NCBI GenBank assembly: GCA_002427165.1
Contig: DIQB01000084.1
Location: forward strand, 542-32,068
From: Firmicutes bacterium UBA5473
GTDB taxonomy: Bacteria > Bacillota > DTU084
Direction: 5' to 3'
DNA length: 31,527 nucleotides
The position numbers were made by a program, and so were the translations under genes. The notes beneath the pieces are model-generated. The model did no database searches and was not told where the DNA came from. It saw only the letters and a list, made by a program, of their open reading frames with translations. Each line of letters starts with the position of its first letter. The first letter of the stretch is position 1. Below, piece after piece: positions 31,510-31,527 of the stretch.

Positions 31510-31527
31510 TAAGAGTCCTCGGATAAA

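Overview
The window looks like chromosome of a spore-forming Firmicute that also has an outer membrane. Spore signs are a YtxC-family protein, two small coat-like proteins and five YjcZ-like hydrophobic microproteins. The Gram-positive replication pair DnaD/DnaB, a YlbF-family regulator, a TPP riboswitch and consensus sigma-A promoters fit a Firmicute. Outer-membrane signs are two signal-peptide proteins that read as small beta-barrels and end in phenylalanine. Diderm lineages such as Limnochordia or Halanaerobiales would fit. I cannot name the species.

Layout. 1-1121: remains of a two-gene ATPase + TOPRIM-like module, broken by a stop at codon 2, frameshifts and an apparent internal deletion. 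1380-3792: ABC exporter operon ending in a TetR regulator, driven by a perfect sigma-A promoter between two identical inverted repeats. 3760-7304: TPP-riboswitch-controlled thiamine uptake genes ending in thiamine pyrophosphokinase. 7411-9535: a 29-residue microprotein, then thrS. 9530-11893 (minus): a receptor-like pseudokinase, ytxC and tRNA-Val. 12119-12692 (minus): a YefM/YoeB toxin-antitoxin pair. 12942-13405: two coat-like proteins. 13432-14517 (minus): a ferredoxin-type aldo/keto reductase. 14553-18987 (minus): a six-gene operon, ylbF-like, membrane protein, GAF-GGDEF cyclase, dnaD, dnaB, small protein. 19145-19315: tRNA-Leu with its own promoter and terminator. 19441-20364 (minus): four unannotated microproteins in two paralogous pairs. 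20367-21224 (minus): orphan DNA methyltransferase. 21283-26015 (minus): a three-gene secreted operon, YD-repeat-like protein, Ig/FlgD-like protein and beta-barrel. 26135-27142 (minus): mtnA. 27298-28029: a second barrel-like protein. 28127-30495: cysteine desulfurase and thiI. 30476-31456 (minus): a short membrane-anchored MCP-like protein.

How it works together. Most of the window is housekeeping (translation, replication, tRNA modification, thiamine salvage) mixed with sporulation and envelope genes. The least explained parts are the microprotein cluster with its shared upstream boxes, the secreted operon at 21283-26015, and the pseudokinase. The promoter with paired operators at 1380-1467 and the TGTACA operator of the toxin-antitoxin pair are the clearest regulatory sites.
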